From: Acidimicrobiia bacterium
GTDB taxonomy: Bacteria > Actinomycetota > Acidimicrobiia > Spongiisociales > JAENVV01
Reading direction: 5' to 3'
Assembly: GCA_024637275.1 (NCBI GenBank)
Contig: JAGXFS010000129.1
Location: 1-38,117 of the forward strand
Length of the DNA stretch: 38,117 nt
The stretch's first letter is position 1. Each line of letters opens with the position of its first letter. This document shows positions 29,317 through 38,117 of this stretch, in pieces. The position numbers and the translations under genes were made by a program. Below the pieces are notes generated by a model. That model ran no database searches and had not been told where the DNA came from. It saw nothing but the letters and a program-made list of their open reading frames with translations.

Positions 29317-31020
29317 TTACTCCTCGACGTTGATGAGGCCCCAGAGGTAGTCGTAGTACTCGAACACACCGCTGTTGCCCGAATGCAACGGCGAAGCTGC
29401 ATCCAAACCGGCGGTGAATGTCGCCACGACATCGTTGGCATCGAAGGCCGACCCATCGTGGAACACAACACCGGAACGCAAATTACACGTCCAACTGGTC
29501 AGTTCGTCGTTGGCGACACACTCGGTGGCCAGTTGCGGCTGCACCGAACCATCCGGGGTGTACGAATACAGCCCCTCAATGATCTGGCCACAGGCCCGCA
29601 GCGACTCCCCATCTGTCTCATCGGCGCAGTACAACGAAATAGGCTCGTTGCCCTGCATGAACACCAGGGTGTCCTTGCCGTTGTTCCAGAGGCTGAACTG
29701 TACGTCGCCCCATGGCGGAGCGTAGGCACCCTCAACCGACGCCTGCGCTGCATAGCTGGCAGCCGAATGCGAGATCGGCACCATTGGCACCAGTTCCTTG
29801 ATCGCATTGTTGGCGTCCGCATAGAGAGGCGCAGCCTCGGCGGCACTTGCCAGCTTGGACGCTGCTTCCAACGGTTCGTAGATCTCCGGATAGCCGTCGC
29901 CGAACTGAGCGTTCGAGGCTGCGAAGTGGAAATCGAGGAAGTTGGTCACGTGCGGATAGTCACCCGTCCAACCAAGCAAATGGATGCCGTCGTAGCCACC
30001 AGCCGATGACGTCTGAATGAACTCACCAGACTCGACTACAACAACCTCAGCATCAATATTCAGGTTGGTCTTCAGCTGATCCTGAATGTCGGCAGCCACA
30101 TCTCCCGGCGTTGGGAGATACCCACGAGTTACATCGCGGTAGTAGATCTTCGTCGAGAAGCCGTCTGCCAGGCCAGCCTCCGCAAGGAGTGCCTTGGCGG
30201 CGTCGACGTCGAAGTCGTACCACGAGTCACCTTCACAACCGTTCTCAACCGAGCAAGGCGTGAAGTGGGAAGCGGTCTCTGAACCCGCTGGATAGAAGGT
30301 ATCGATAATCCGCTGACGGTCGATGCCCAGCGCGACAGCCTTGCGAACATTTGCATCGTCCCACGGAGCGAACGTGTTCGTGAACCCCATGTAGAAGATG
30401 TTTGGTTCTGGCTTGTCGAGCAGCACGAGATTCGGATCGGCTTCGATTGTCGCCAGGTCCTCGGTGCCCGGGAACGTGATTCCGTCAACCTGGAGCGACT
30501 GAAGCTCCAACAACCGACCAGCACTCTCCGTCGCCCAACGCAAGACAGCCGTCTGCGAAGGAGCTAGATCGCCGTAGTAGGCGTCGTTACGCGAGAAGAT
30601 TACCGAGTCGCCTCGCACCCATTCCTGGAGTGCGTACGGTCCGGTACCGATCGGGTTGTCAAGGGGCGCACCGCCGGTTGCTTCGAGATGCTCTGATGGC
30701 TGAATGCCGAATACACCGAAGGCAAGTTTCGCCAAGAAGGCCGGGTCGGGCGAACACAGCTCAAACTGCACCGTCAGTTCGTCGACTGCGGTGATCGTGT
30801 TAACTTTACCGCCATAGTCACAGCCACCCGCGTCGAGGACCGCACCCATAAAATCAGGTGATGGCTCGGCTGGTTGGGTTGTGTCCGGGCTCGCGGCGAC
30901 CGTCGTGGTCGTTTCTTCGCCACTTGCAGCTGCGGTGGTGTCCGTTGTAGAGCCTCCGCAGGCCGCAGCTATTAGCGCGAGGGCCAACAGCAACGAAAAT
31001 AGTGATAGGTGTCTCTTCAT
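29317..31020 (-). CDS. ABC transporter substrate-binding lipoprotein, SBP_bac_5 family, apparently circularly permuted
   Basis: Lipobox LALIAAACGG; SBP_bac_5 motifs in permuted order (see finding); start moved to ATG 31020. Confidence 0.88.
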   Translation of the reverse strand: MKRHLSLFSLLLALALIAAACGGSTTDTTAAASGEETTTTVAASPDTTQPAEPSPDFMGAVLDAGGCDYGGKVNTITAVDELTVQFELCSPDPAFLAKLAFGVFGIQPSEHLEATGGAPLDNPIGTGPYALQEWVRGDSVIFSRNDAYYGDLAPSQTAVLRWATESAGRLLELQSLQVDGITFPGTEDLATIEADPNLVLLDKPEPNIFYMGFTNTFAPWDDANVRKAVALGIDRQRIIDTFYPAGSETASHFTPCSVENGCEGDSWYDFDVDAAKALLAEAGLADGFSTKIYYRDVTRGYLPTPGDVAADIQDQLKTNLNIDAEVVVVESGEFIQTSSAGGYDGIHLLGWTGDYPHVTNFLDFHFAASNAQFGDGYPEIYEPLEAASKLASAAEAAPLYADANNAIKELVPMVPISHSAASYAAQASVEGAYAPPWGDVQFSLWNNGKDTLVFMQGNEPISLYCADETDGESLRACGQIIEGLYSYTPDGSVQPQLATECVANDELTSWTCNLRSGVVFHDGSAFDANDVVATFTAGLDAASPLHSGNSGVFEYYDYLWGLINVEE

Positions 31021-31236
31021 TTGTTCCTCCATATGAACGCTCGCTAAAGGAGCGTGCCAACAAACTAGTCGTTTAACCGGCCAGTGCCCATCCGAATCGT
31101 CTGGCCACGGGAACGGATTCACCCAGGACACAAGCCGTCCATGCTGATCGAAAACGCCGCATTCCGATGGGGAACGAAGCGATGGAGCGTCCCTACCCAG
31201 ACGCCAGTTCACGCCTCTTCGGCGACCAGCGGCCGA

Positions 31237-32034
31237 TCACGTCGAACTGAGGAACTCCGTCAGATATTTGGTGACCTGATCCGGAGCTTCGGCCAATATC
31301 GAGTGCCCGACATTCGGGAGGACCACAACCGTGGACCCGGCAACGGTGGATGCCACCTGCTGACCCGACGCTGGCGGGGTCATCTTGTCGTCACTGCCGA
31401 GGAGGAGTAGCGCAGGGACGCTCACTTTGCCGGCGGCGTCGAGGATCGAGCCGCGATTCATGCAAGCCAGGAACCCGGCATACAACACGCCCGGAGCGGA
31501 CCGTTCCACCACCCGCTTCGACCCGCCCACCATCCATGACCCTGGTTGCCGGTGACCTCCCCGGTGGCCCTGACTTGAGTGCGACCAGCCCACCATGAGA
31601 TCGATCGCGTGCTGCTCGTCTGCTTCAGCCGCAGCCAGCATCTGGGGATGAACCGGCATCTCGACCGAGACACCGACCAAAACGAGTTTGTCGACGAGGT
31701 CCGGGTGATCCGCGGCGCACTGGATGGCAACGAGTGAACCCATCGAGTGACCGACCAATGTGGCTGAGGTAGCCCCAACCGCCCGAATCACGTCGGCCAC
31801 CCAGTCGGCCATCTCCTCAACGGTGGCCAAGGGTGGGCCCTCTGACCCGCCATGGCCGGGAAAGTCAAGGGCCAGGACTGAGAAACCGTGATGAGCGAGA
31901 TAGCGAGTTTGAAGAACCCAAATCGTGCGATCCTGACCGGCACCGTGCAACAACACGAGGAGCGGCTTGGCAGGTTCAATCGGACGACCTCCGGTGGCTG
32001 CAAACACCCGCTTGTCGCCGACCGTGATGTCCAT
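31237..32034 (-). CDS. Alpha/beta hydrolase
   Basis: LLVLLHGAGQDRTIW, LVGHSMGSLVAIQCA, PNVGHSILAEAPDQV; start moved to ATG 32034. Confidence 0.92.
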   Translation of the reverse strand: MDITVGDKRVFAATGGRPIEPAKPLLVLLHGAGQDRTIWVLQTRYLAHHGFSVLALDFPGHGGSEGPPLATVEEMADWVADVIRAVGATSATLVGHSMGSLVAIQCAADHPDLVDKLVLVGVSVEMPVHPQMLAAAEADEQHAIDLMVGWSHSSQGHRGGHRQPGSWMVGGSKRVVERSAPGVLYAGFLACMNRGSILDAAGKVSVPALLLLGSDDKMTPPASGQQVASTVAGSTVVVLPNVGHSILAEAPDQVTKYLTEFLSST

Positions 32035-32038
32035 GCGA

Positions 32039-33331
32039 TTACTTCTTCGACGCCCGTAGCGCGCGCCTGAGGTCACCAATCAGATCCTCGATCGACTCCA
32101 TGCCAACCGAGAGGCGGATCAGGTCTTCACTGATGCCGGCGGCTTCCAGGTCCTTGGCAGACATTTGCTGGTGGGTCGTCGATCCCGGGTGAATCACCAG
32201 GGATTTGGCGTCTCCCACATTGGCCAGATGGGAAAAGACGCTGACGGCTTCGATGAACTTGCGCCCTGCCTCACGACCACCCTTGATCCCGAACGAGAAG
32301 ATCGCGCCTGGCCCCTTGGGGAGCATCTGTTGGGCGCGAGCGTGGTCAGGATGGGACTCCAGGGTCGGATACGAAACCCATTCGACCTCGGGAGCTGCGT
32401 CGAGGAATTCAGCGACAGCCACGGCATTGGCCACGTGCCGTTCCATCCGGATGGGAAGGGTTTCGAGTCCTAGCAACATGTAGAAGGCGTTCTGAGGACT
32501 CATTGAAGCTCCGAAATCACGCAGTCCCTCCGCTCGGGCACGTGACATGAAAGCCGCGGGCCCATACTCTTCGGAAAAATCAATGCCGTGATATCCCTCA
32601 TATGGCTCGGTGAGGGTGGGGAATTTGCCAGACTTCTCCCAGTCGAAGGTTCCTCCGTCCACAATAACTCCCCCGATCGCCACACCGTGCCCGCCAATAA
32701 ATTTGGTAGCGGAGTTCATAACAATGTCGGCTCCCCATTCGATCGGCCGACAGAGATAGGGCGAGGCGAACGTGTTATCGACCATCAGCGGCAGGCCTTC
32801 GGCGTGGGCAAGATCAGCTACCGCCTGCATGTCCATGATTTCCAGGCCCGGATTGCCGAGCGTTTCACCATAAACCAGCCGGGTGTCGTCGGTGATGGCG
32901 TCGGCGAACTCATCCGTGTTGCGAGGGTTGACGAAGGTGGTCGTAATCCCGAAGCGCGGCAAAGTGAGGTTGAACATGTTGTGCGAGCCGCCATAGATCG
33001 AACCCGATGCCACGATGTGCCCGCCTTGCCCCATGAGGGTGGCAACGGCGAGAAACAGTGCGGCCTGACCGGAAGCTGTGGCCACCGCCCCGACCCCACC
33101 TTCAAGGGCAGCCATGCGCTCTTCGAATGCCGCCACGGTCGGGTTCGAGATACGCGAATAGATATGGCCAGGGGTCTCAAGGTTGAATAGGGACGCAGCA
33201 TGGTCAACGGAGTCAAACAAGTACGACGTGGTCATGTAGATCGGCTGTGCCCGAGCCCCGTACGTTTCATCGGGCCGCTGGCCAGCATGCAGCGCCAACG
33301 TCTCGAACCCAAGGCCCTCCGGTGTGATCAT
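32039..33331 (-). CDS. Second O-acetylhomoserine sulfhydrylase-like (MetY-family) PLP enzyme
   Basis: [51 protein letters not shown]; clear paralog of 23159-24472. Confidence 0.92.
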   Translation of the reverse strand: MITPEGLGFETLALHAGQRPDETYGARAQPIYMTTSYLFDSVDHAASLFNLETPGHIYSRISNPTVAAFEERMAALEGGVGAVATASGQAALFLAVATLMGQGGHIVASGSIYGGSHNMFNLTLPRFGITTTFVNPRNTDEFADAITDDTRLVYGETLGNPGLEIMDMQAVADLAHAEGLPLMVDNTFASPYLCRPIEWGADIVMNSATKFIGGHGVAIGGVIVDGGTFDWEKSGKFPTLTEPYEGYHGIDFSEEYGPAAFMSRARAEGLRDFGASMSPQNAFYMLLGLETLPIRMERHVANAVAVAEFLDAAPEVEWVSYPTLESHPDHARAQQMLPKGPGAIFSFGIKGGREAGRKFIEAVSVFSHLANVGDAKSLVIHPGSTTHQQMSAKDLEAAGISEDLIRLSVGMESIEDLIGDLRRALRASKK

Positions 33332-33440
33332 TAGGTGAGGCTATCACCCGGACTCGGGACCTAACCTGACAAGGAGCGAGTCTTAGGCCTCTGGTCCTTT
33401 CCTTCTGATCGGCACATCCTCAGAGTTGAAGGAGGTCGTC

Positions 33441-33830
33441 ATGGAAACTCTCGACACCGTTTTAGTCGACTGCGCATCGGACCGTTCAACGCAAGCCAAC
33501 CTCTTAGAGCGCCTTGGCCATCATGTTGAGGTCTGCCCCGGGCCTGCTCATGCCACGCTCTGCCCGATTCTCAAGGGTGAGTTCTGCGAAAAAGTGGCGG
33601 CGGCTGGCGGGGTGATTTTCGATCTGGATCTTGATCGAGCGCAGCATCGAGCGATCCTCGCCAAGTACCAGGAGATCCTTGGCCCCGACATCCCAATCCG
33701 GGCGGTGGTGCGCCCCGAAGATGTGGAAAAATACGCCGATTTACTCGCTGGCGTTCAAGTATGGACTCACGAACCCACCGCGAGCGACATCGACGGATTC
33801 GCCGCCCTTATTGAGTCTGTCGAGGACTAG
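33441..33830 (+). CDS. Hypothetical small receiver-like alpha/beta protein
   Basis: GGAGG RBS 5-10 nt before ATG 33441; METLDTVLVDCASDRSTQANLLERLGHHVEVCPG; alternating alpha/beta pattern. Confidence 0.65.
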   Translation: METLDTVLVDCASDRSTQANLLERLGHHVEVCPGPAHATLCPILKGEFCEKVAAAGGVIFDLDLDRAQHRAILAKYQEILGPDIPIRAVVRPEDVEKYADLLAGVQVWTHEPTASDIDGFAALIESVED

Positions 33831-33893
33831 CCTCAACTCTGAAGTCGTCAGAGGAACACCGAATCTCTTACGGTGGCGCATCGTCGGGCCCAT

Positions 33894-35438
33894 TCAGCCA
33901 TTCAGGCGCCTTTCGTCCCTAAGGCGGGAAACCCGTTGGGTTACATCCACCAAGGGGGCATTAGGGCCACCCGATCCCAGGAATCGGTCGTTCAAAGGTG
34001 GCAGGTCGGTCGCAACTGCGCATTCGACGGCGAATCTCACCAAGTTCACGAGGGTGTCTGGAACCGGGCTGCAGGTGGATGAAACTCGAACAGCGGCAAA
34101 TATTGAGAACCTCTCCCGGAGCTCGGCAGCACTCCAATTTTCCACCTGGAAAAAGAGTTGCCCGCCGAGATCGCTACCATGATCGCCAGCCAAGAGAACC
34201 ACGGTATCGGTCCCTGCAAGGGCATCGGCTAACGCCAGGAGCTGGCTCCCAACGCAAGCAGCCTGTTCGGCGTACCCCCTGGATCTAGCCTCGGCCTCGT
34301 TGGCAGGCATATCCGGCGTGCCAAGGTTGATTCCGCCAAGACCAGAGATGTCCCTACTGCGGCAATCTGTTGACAGGAAGAGGGGCGGATGAGGACTCAC
34401 CACATGAGCCATGATGAAGTCCGGGCGCCCATTTGCTGCAGCCTCAGCAACGACAGCCGGTAACTCTTCCAGTACCTCCATCGCAATTACTGGATAGGGG
34501 TGACTCGTCCACAAACCCCGGAAGGGCGTGAAATTGGCTAATGACCACGCCGTGACGTCCCCGCGCCAGCCTGCAGCGAAACACCGCGAAACGTCTCCAC
34601 ACGAGTCTTTTTCCCACCCACTCTCGAATTTGGTGACTGAGTATCCAATATCTTTCATCCAGGTCATCAATCCTGCATCGCCAGCGATGATCCGTCTCGT
34701 CACGCGACGCAGCGAGGGTTCCGCATCCGAACCCGGCTCGACCAGGTAGTCCAGAGACAGCAAACTAGGTACGCTGAGATGGGTCATTGTGTAGTTCGAA
34801 GCGGCTGTATCGACGATGGTGAACCCGGTCCGCTCGAGTCCCGATGTAGTTGGGCTCATGTCGTAATTGAAGACGTCAGCCAGAACTGACGGACTCGTAT
34901 GAGCATCGAGGACCAGGATCAGCAAATCATCACCAGGCACGGCCGCACTTAGCCCGGCCGGTGGAATCGGATCGCTCCAATTGTCCTCGCCGAGGGCACC
35001 TACAAGACCAGTCACCAACATAGATAGCGCCGCAACTCCGAATCCGACGCCGAGCATCTGCGGCAGCCACTCAAAGGAGACGAGATGCGACATGAGCCAG
35101 GCTGCCGCAGCTACCACCAGAAGCCCGGTTCCGACGTCAGCCACAACGGATGGAAACAGTGATGCCGGAACTAAGTGCCAACTCCAGAGCACGAGGACTG
35201 CCGTCTGGATCGCTACCAACCGACCGACCGCGTTACGCCTGACAAGAGCCGCGATAAGCGTCGCGACTCCGAACGTCAGAAGCGCCGCTCCGATTACGCT
35301 GGTTACGTTCACATTGTCTTCGGTGTTCCTGGCCCACATGCCCATAGGAACGATCGAAGATGGCCCGAATAACAGGGCCAGGGTTTGGAGCCGCGTGCGC
35401 GGTCCACGATCCGAGACGTTGGTCTGGGTTCCCATCAC
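33894..35438 (-). CDS. Multi-TM N-terminus plus sulfatase/alkaline-phosphatase-superfamily domain
   Basis: Several N-terminal TM segments; DDLLILVLDAHTSPS, NYTMTHLSVPSLLSLDYL, HVVSPHPPLFL, LLAGDHGSDLGGQ. Confidence 0.85.
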   Translation of the reverse strand: MMGTQTNVSDRGPRTRLQTLALLFGPSSIVPMGMWARNTEDNVNVTSVIGAALLTFGVATLIAALVRRNAVGRLVAIQTAVLVLWSWHLVPASLFPSVVADVGTGLLVVAAAAWLMSHLVSFEWLPQMLGVGFGVAALSMLVTGLVGALGEDNWSDPIPPAGLSAAVPGDDLLILVLDAHTSPSVLADVFNYDMSPTTSGLERTGFTIVDTAASNYTMTHLSVPSLLSLDYLVEPGSDAEPSLRRVTRRIIAGDAGLMTWMKDIGYSVTKFESGWEKDSCGDVSRCFAAGWRGDVTAWSLANFTPFRGLWTSHPYPVIAMEVLEELPAVVAEAAANGRPDFIMAHVVSPHPPLFLSTDCRSRDISGLGGINLGTPDMPANEAEARSRGYAEQAACVGSQLLALADALAGTDTVVLLAGDHGSDLGGQLFFQVENWSAAELRERFSIFAAVRVSSTCSPVPDTLVNLVRFAVECAVATDLPPLNDRFLGSGGPNAPLVDVTQRVSRLRDERRLNG

Positions 35439-35455
35439 CCAGAACCTAGCGCCGG

Positions 35456-35683
35456 TTACTCTGGAGACTGGAGCGTCTCGTTATTGAATGGCGACCGACC
35501 ATGAACACGACATGCGGCCAGCTTCTCGGCTGGCGTCGCTGGCGAGTGCAGCGGGCCGAGACGACTACCCCGCACGGTCGTCGGTGGAATGACGGCCGGG
35601 CGCCCGCACTCAGGGCAAGCAGCATTCGGGCTTCGTGGCCCAACCGCCCAAAGCCTTGACCACACGGTGCGTATGTTGACCAT
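35456..35683 (-). CDS. Small putative zinc-binding protein
   Basis: MVNIRTVWSRLWAVGPRSPNAACPECGRPAVIP...LAACRVHGRSPFNNETLQSPE: CxxC plus CxxH pattern, fills the intergenic gap. Confidence 0.5.
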   Translation of the reverse strand: MVNIRTVWSRLWAVGPRSPNAACPECGRPAVIPPTTVRGSRLGPLHSPATPAEKLAACRVHGRSPFNNETLQSPE

Positions 35684-35756
35684 CCGAGGACATTGTAGGT
35701 ATGTCGACTCTTCCTCACCGCGACGCAAGTCCGGGGAGTCGAAGTAGGCTGCCGGG

Positions 35757-37211
35757 ATGCCGATTCGCATTCCGTTTCCGTCGCTGATCGTCCTCGTCGG
35801 GCCGTCTGGAAGTGGCAAAACCACGTGGGCAGAAGCCAACTTCAAAGCTGGCCAGGTCGTTTCATCAGACGCTTTGCGGGCTGCCGTAGGTACTGGACAA
35901 CACGATCAGAAGGCATCCGCCGACGCATTCGCCGTGCTCGAATCAATCGTGGATATGCGGCTCGCGCGGGAACTCGTCACGGTCATTGACACGCTCGGTC
36001 TCAATGCCGACGACCGCCTGCGGTGGCGTCAGAAGGCTACGGACGCCGGTGTGCCGGCAATCGCCATCGCCTTCGACACCGATCAAAAAACATGCAAGGA
36101 CCGTAACAAACGGCGTAGTCGGAGCATCCCCCCGAAGGTGCTCGACAGCCAGATCACCCGGTACGCCGAAACCCGACCCGCCCTTGAGGACGAAGGATTC
36201 GCGGCTGTCTATACGGCCGATGACGTGACCCCCGTCGCTTTGCCAAGCTGGTCTGCTGACCAGGTCAGCCCGACCCGGCGCCTCCGGTTTGGCCTCCAGG
36301 TGTCGAACTACGAATGGGGAGACGTCTCGACACCAGACACATTGGCCGCCATCGCCCGGCGAGCGGAAGCGGCCGGGTTTGAGAGCTTGTGGCTGATGGA
36401 CCATTTCCGGCAGATCCCCCAGGTTGGTCCTGCCTGGAACGACATGCTGGAGGCCTACACGACGTTGGCATGGCTGGCAGGCGTGACCGACACGATCAAG
36501 CTCGGCGCGCTCGTAACCGGCCTGACCTATCGCAACGTGGGTTTGCTTGCCAAGATCATCTCGACGCTCGACGTGCTCTCCGATGGCCGGGCGATATGTG
36601 GCATCGGCGCCGGCTGGTTCAAACAGGAACACGAGGCGTTCGGGTATGTGTACCCGCCCGATAGGGAACGTCTGGATCTGCTCGAAGACGCTCTCCAAGC
36701 ACTACCCATTCTTTGGGGAGCAGGCGCCAAGTCGTTTGAGGGCAAGGTCGTCAGCATCCCCGAGGCCCTGGCATATCCACGGCCCGTTCAAGAACACATA
36801 CCCATCCTGGTCGGCGGAAGCGGCGAAAAGCGAACCCTCAAACTGGTTGCTCAGTACGCCGACGCCTGCAACCTGATGGGCGGCCCAGATGACGTCCGAC
36901 ATAAGCTCGCTGTCCTTGACGCTCACTGCGAAGCCGTCGGGCGGGACCGCACTGAGATCGAAGTGACCCACCTCTCCCCCACCTTCGTGTACAGCACCCG
37001 ACCCGAACTCGAAGCCGAGGCGAAGGCTATGGGGATGGACGTCGACGTACTGCTCGGGCCCTTCTCTGGCGGGACCGTTACCGATAACGTCACCCGCTTC
37101 ACAGGTTTGTCCGAGGCAGGCGTTGACCTTGCGATCGTTGCCATCGCCAATCTTCACCGTCCGGGGTCCCTCGAAACATTCGGAGAAGTCATCGAGGCGT
37201 TCTCGATCTAG
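35757..37211 (+). CDS. Fusion: N-terminal P-loop (polynucleotide-kinase-like) domain plus C-terminal F420-dependent LLM-class oxidoreductase
   Basis: LIVLVGPSGSGKTTWAE Walker A, VIDTLGL; then RLRFGLQVSNYEWGDVSTPDTLAAIARRAEAAGFESLWLMDHF, AICGIGAGWFKQEHEAFG, PILVGGSGEKRTLKLVA. Confidence 0.88.
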   Translation: MPIRIPFPSLIVLVGPSGSGKTTWAEANFKAGQVVSSDALRAAVGTGQHDQKASADAFAVLESIVDMRLARELVTVIDTLGLNADDRLRWRQKATDAGVPAIAIAFDTDQKTCKDRNKRRSRSIPPKVLDSQITRYAETRPALEDEGFAAVYTADDVTPVALPSWSADQVSPTRRLRFGLQVSNYEWGDVSTPDTLAAIARRAEAAGFESLWLMDHFRQIPQVGPAWNDMLEAYTTLAWLAGVTDTIKLGALVTGLTYRNVGLLAKIISTLDVLSDGRAICGIGAGWFKQEHEAFGYVYPPDRERLDLLEDALQALPILWGAGAKSFEGKVVSIPEALAYPRPVQEHIPILVGGSGEKRTLKLVAQYADACNLMGGPDDVRHKLAVLDAHCEAVGRDRTEIEVTHLSPTFVYSTRPELEAEAKAMGMDVDVLLGPFSGGTVTDNVTRFTGLSEAGVDLAIVAIANLHRPGSLETFGEVIEAFSI

Positions 37212-37721
37212 TCAGCCAGCGATTTCGAAGCTCACTCTGCGATTGGCCGCTCGCCCCTCTTCAGTGCTGTTGGTGGCGATCGGCTCCGTATCGCCGTATC
37301 CAATCGATTCAAGCGAGTTGGCTACGCCAGCGGTGATCAAATAGACGACCACGGCCTCGGCCCGAGCCTTGCTCAGCCCCAGGTTGTAATCCGGTTCGCC
37401 CGTCGAGTCGGCATGGCCGGCCACGACGATCGGATACGTGGGATGGTCAGCCAGGTATCCGGCGATCGCATCGAGACGTTGAACAGCATCAGCTTCGAGT
37501 TCAGCGCTGTTGTAAGCAAACAGCAGGTCGGTGCTCACCGAGAGGTCGGCAAGCTGGGCCTTCACATCCGCTCGCTCGGGGTCCAGGACTGGCGGGAGTT
37601 CGCCATTGACAACCCAGAAGACGCCGATGAGGACGGCGGAGGCGATAATCAGAGCCAGGACGAGAACGATCAAGCTGACGGCCCGCTTTTTGATCCACCG
37701 CGCGGACGCCTCAAATCTCAT
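37212..37721 (-). CDS. OmpA-family protein with N-terminal TM anchor
   Basis: LFAYNSAELEADAVQRLDAIAGYL, VVAGHADSTGEPDYNLGLSKARAEAVVVYL, RRVSFEIAG. Confidence 0.88.
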   Translation of the reverse strand: MRFEASARWIKKRAVSLIVLVLALIIASAVLIGVFWVVNGELPPVLDPERADVKAQLADLSVSTDLLFAYNSAELEADAVQRLDAIAGYLADHPTYPIVVAGHADSTGEPDYNLGLSKARAEAVVVYLITAGVANSLESIGYGDTEPIATNSTEEGRAANRRVSFEIAG

Positions 37722-38117
37722 GGTTGTCGCCGGAAGGTCACAATGGCGTCATCACCTTGCCACTGCATGCGGATGTCACTGGAGAAGTACACGTCAGCAG
37801 AGTCCAATAAGTCCGTAACGAGCTCCTCGATGGCCCGTAAACCACCAGTACATCCCTGGAGCTCGGAGTAGACATCACTCGACGCGAGATGAGTCCCATC
37901 GAAGACATACTGACCCGAGAAGTCGTTGCAAGGCCCCGCTCCCGAAAGACTCCCTTCGGTTCCGAATGCGACCCATGCCGGCACGCCGAGCTCGTTGCGT
38001 GCAGATAGCTCGGGTTCGAGATCAAGGAACACACCGTCGACCGCGACCGAATCCAGAAGCCAGAGTCCTTCGATCCGAGCGGAGTCGTTGCCGCTACAAG
38101 CGGCCGCTGTGAGAAGG
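37718..38117 (-). CDS. META-domain-like lipoprotein, 5' end beyond right edge
   Basis: Frame stays open to the window edge and reads LTAAACSGNDSARIEGLWLLDSVAVDGVFLDLEPELSARNELGVPAWVAFGTEGSLSGAGPCNDFSGQYVFDG: lipobox plus WLLDS / GxGPCNxFSGxY pattern. The track's internal GTG start (38032) is probably not used. Confidence 0.7.
   Translation of the reverse strand, partial: LLTAAACSGNDSARIEGLWLLDSVAVDGVFLDLEPELSARNELGVPAWVAFGTEGSLSGAGPCNDFSGQYVFDGTHLASSDVYSELQGCTGGLRAIEELVTDLLDSADVYFSSDIRMQWQGDDAIVTFRRQP

Noticed and set aside
33332-33440. Second SAM riboswitch or Cys uORF before the second MetY-family gene
   Set aside because: Leader inspected on the minus strand; no S-box core or Met/Cys-rich short ORF seen

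Overview
High-GC actinobacterial-type chromosomal segment (possibly Acidimicrobiia-like; this is inferred from gene content only). It is mostly ordinary metabolism: proC-udk; serA-serC-DUF1015; an acyl-CoA carboxylase pair; metY-metX; an oligopeptide-type ABC transporter; a second MetY-family gene; several envelope proteins. Both window edges cut a gene. No rRNA, tRNA, CRISPR array, transposase or prophage was recognised. The signals most worth following up are: (1) a SelW/Rdx-like selenoprotein gene at 21091-21321 (+), missed by the ORF track, with an in-frame TGA in a CxxU motif and a bacterial-SECIS-like hairpin just downstream; (2) a layered leader upstream of metY, with a sigma70-like promoter, a SAM-I (S-box) riboswitch, an unannotated 25-aa uORF containing MMCCCMPC, and a long stem overlapping the uORF 3' end; (3) a family-5 extracellular solute-binding protein whose sequence appears circularly permuted; (4) a P-loop kinase fused to an F420/LLM-type oxidoreductase; (5) two or three genes broken by single-base shifts at or near homopolymers, which could be sequencing error or real decay. 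All calls come from reading the sequence and recalled family motifs; no searches were run.
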